From NCBI GenBank assembly GCA_017940895.1, contig JAGAXM010000005.1, positions 172,381 to 236,380 on the forward strand: a stretch of DNA of 64,000 nt, written 5' to 3'. Position 1 is the stretch's first letter, and every line of letters starts with the position of its first letter. Both the position numbers and the translations under genes were made by a program. Origin of the DNA: Clostridiales bacterium. GTDB taxonomy: Bacteria; Bacillota; Clostridia; Saccharofermentanales; Saccharofermentanaceae. The notes beneath the pieces are model-generated. The model searched no databases. It saw only the letters and a list, made by a program, of their open reading frames with translations, and had not been told where the DNA came from. Of the stretch, positions 63,677 through 64,000 are shown piece after piece.

Positions 63677-64000
63677 TTAGACAGGAAAATCAACAGGATA
63701 ATAGACTAATACAAATCGGGCTTTGACGAGTTCATCGAGTTTTAACAACTCCTCTTTTCGAGATTCAATTACATGCTCGCAAATACCAAGCACTTTCACT
63801 ATTTTTCTCTGTGATTCAATTGGATCAAGATTGAACTCTTCGTTTTTATAATCCCTGAAATAATGCTCATGTACGGTAAGGAAGCAAGCAACCGAAAACA
63901 AGAGATAGACCGCCAGCACTACACTATTCCGAACCAAAGACCAAAAGATAAGCATTGTGGGAAAATCTAAACTTTTGGATTTTCCTACAATGCCAACTAC
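63677..64000 (-). CDS. HsdS-like C-terminal fragment (type I restriction specificity), partial
   Basis: The minus-strand frame is open from the window edge to a TAA at 63677 (107 codons). The segment NLDPIESQRKIVKVLG, followed by RKEELLKLDELVKARFV, matches the conserved helical spacer of HsdS (P-x-x-x-Q-x-K-I ... I-x-x-R-K-x-x-L-x-x-L-D-E-L-x-K-x-R-F). After RFV the protein ends abruptly in ten unrelated residues. The N-terminal part is hydrophobic (SVVLAVYLLFSVACFLTV) and does not look like a recognition domain. The DNA is clearly more A/T-rich than its neighbours. It is either a truncated or silent hsdS copy, or the tail of one just outside the window. Confidence 0.5.
   Translation of the reverse strand, partial: VVGIVGKSKSLDFPTMLIFWSLVRNSVVLAVYLLFSVACFLTVHEHYFRDYKNEEFNLDPIESQRKIVKVLGICEHVIESRKEELLKLDELVKARFVLVYYPVDFPV

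Overview
The window looks like a single contiguous piece of a chromosome from a Clostridia-type (Firmicutes) anaerobe of moderate G+C content. The evidence is strong AGGAGG-type ribosome sites, a FabK-type fatty acid operon, rubrerythrin, GatCAB, DUF2975/XRE and DUF4173 genes, and DUF4214 plus cell-wall-repeat plus L,D-transpeptidase proteins. I cannot name a genus. Nearly everything is on the + strand. The only clear minus-strand genes are exonuclease III (19.2-20.0 kb) and an HsdS-like fragment entering from the right edge.

Layout. 0-1.5 kb: the last codons of fusA, then tuf with its own promoter and terminator. 1.5-3.3 kb: a FIST-GGDEF signalling protein. 3.4-6.8 kb: lysA and a large overlapping membrane protein. 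6.9-12 kb: a PuuR-like regulator and potABCD (polyamine uptake), all translationally coupled. 12.1-13.7 kb: proB, then a DUF2975/XRE pair. 13.8-19.2 kb: a 7TM-PAS-GGDEF-EAL protein, rubrerythrin, an acyl-CoA ligase and an unknown membrane protein. 19.2-22.3 kb: exoA (minus strand), ansA and a DUF4173 protein. 22.3-22.6 kb: a non-coding array of four hairpins with an exact 52-bp period, then a FabT-like operator. 22.7-28.8 kb: fabH-fabK-fabD-fabG-fabF-fabZ and a HAD phosphatase. 28.8-31.1 kb: a GH3 glycosidase. 31.1-42.6 kb: a tightly packed ten-gene surface-glycan operon. 42.7-48.6 kb: a lipoprotein foldase, gatCAB and a CNNM/CorC protein. 48.7-50.3 kb: a second foldase-like protein. 50.3-58 kb: rpoB-rpoC. 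58.1-60.7 kb: two paralogous DUF4214/L,D-transpeptidase proteins, one without its catalytic residues. 60.8-63.6 kb: fchA, folD and an RlmD-type methyltransferase. 63.7-64 kb: the C-terminal end of an HsdS-like protein.

How the genes fit together. The glycan operon encodes enzymes for CDP-glucose, its 4,6-dehydration and C3 deoxygenation (RfbF, RfbG, RfbH). It adds a YerE-like thiamine enzyme, a DRE-TIM aldolase fused to an unknown domain, a HAD phosphatase and an NAD(P) epimerase/reductase. A GtrA-GtrB-GT-C type membrane glycosylation set sits in the same operon. This suggests synthesis and surface attachment of a branched deoxysugar, perhaps one not yet described; this is the best candidate for a new system. 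Other notable points are the dead L,D-transpeptidase paralog, a FolD without its cyclohydrolase Lys next to FchA, a shared promoter/operator module before the DUF2975-XRE and DUF4173 loci, and the 52-bp hairpin array.
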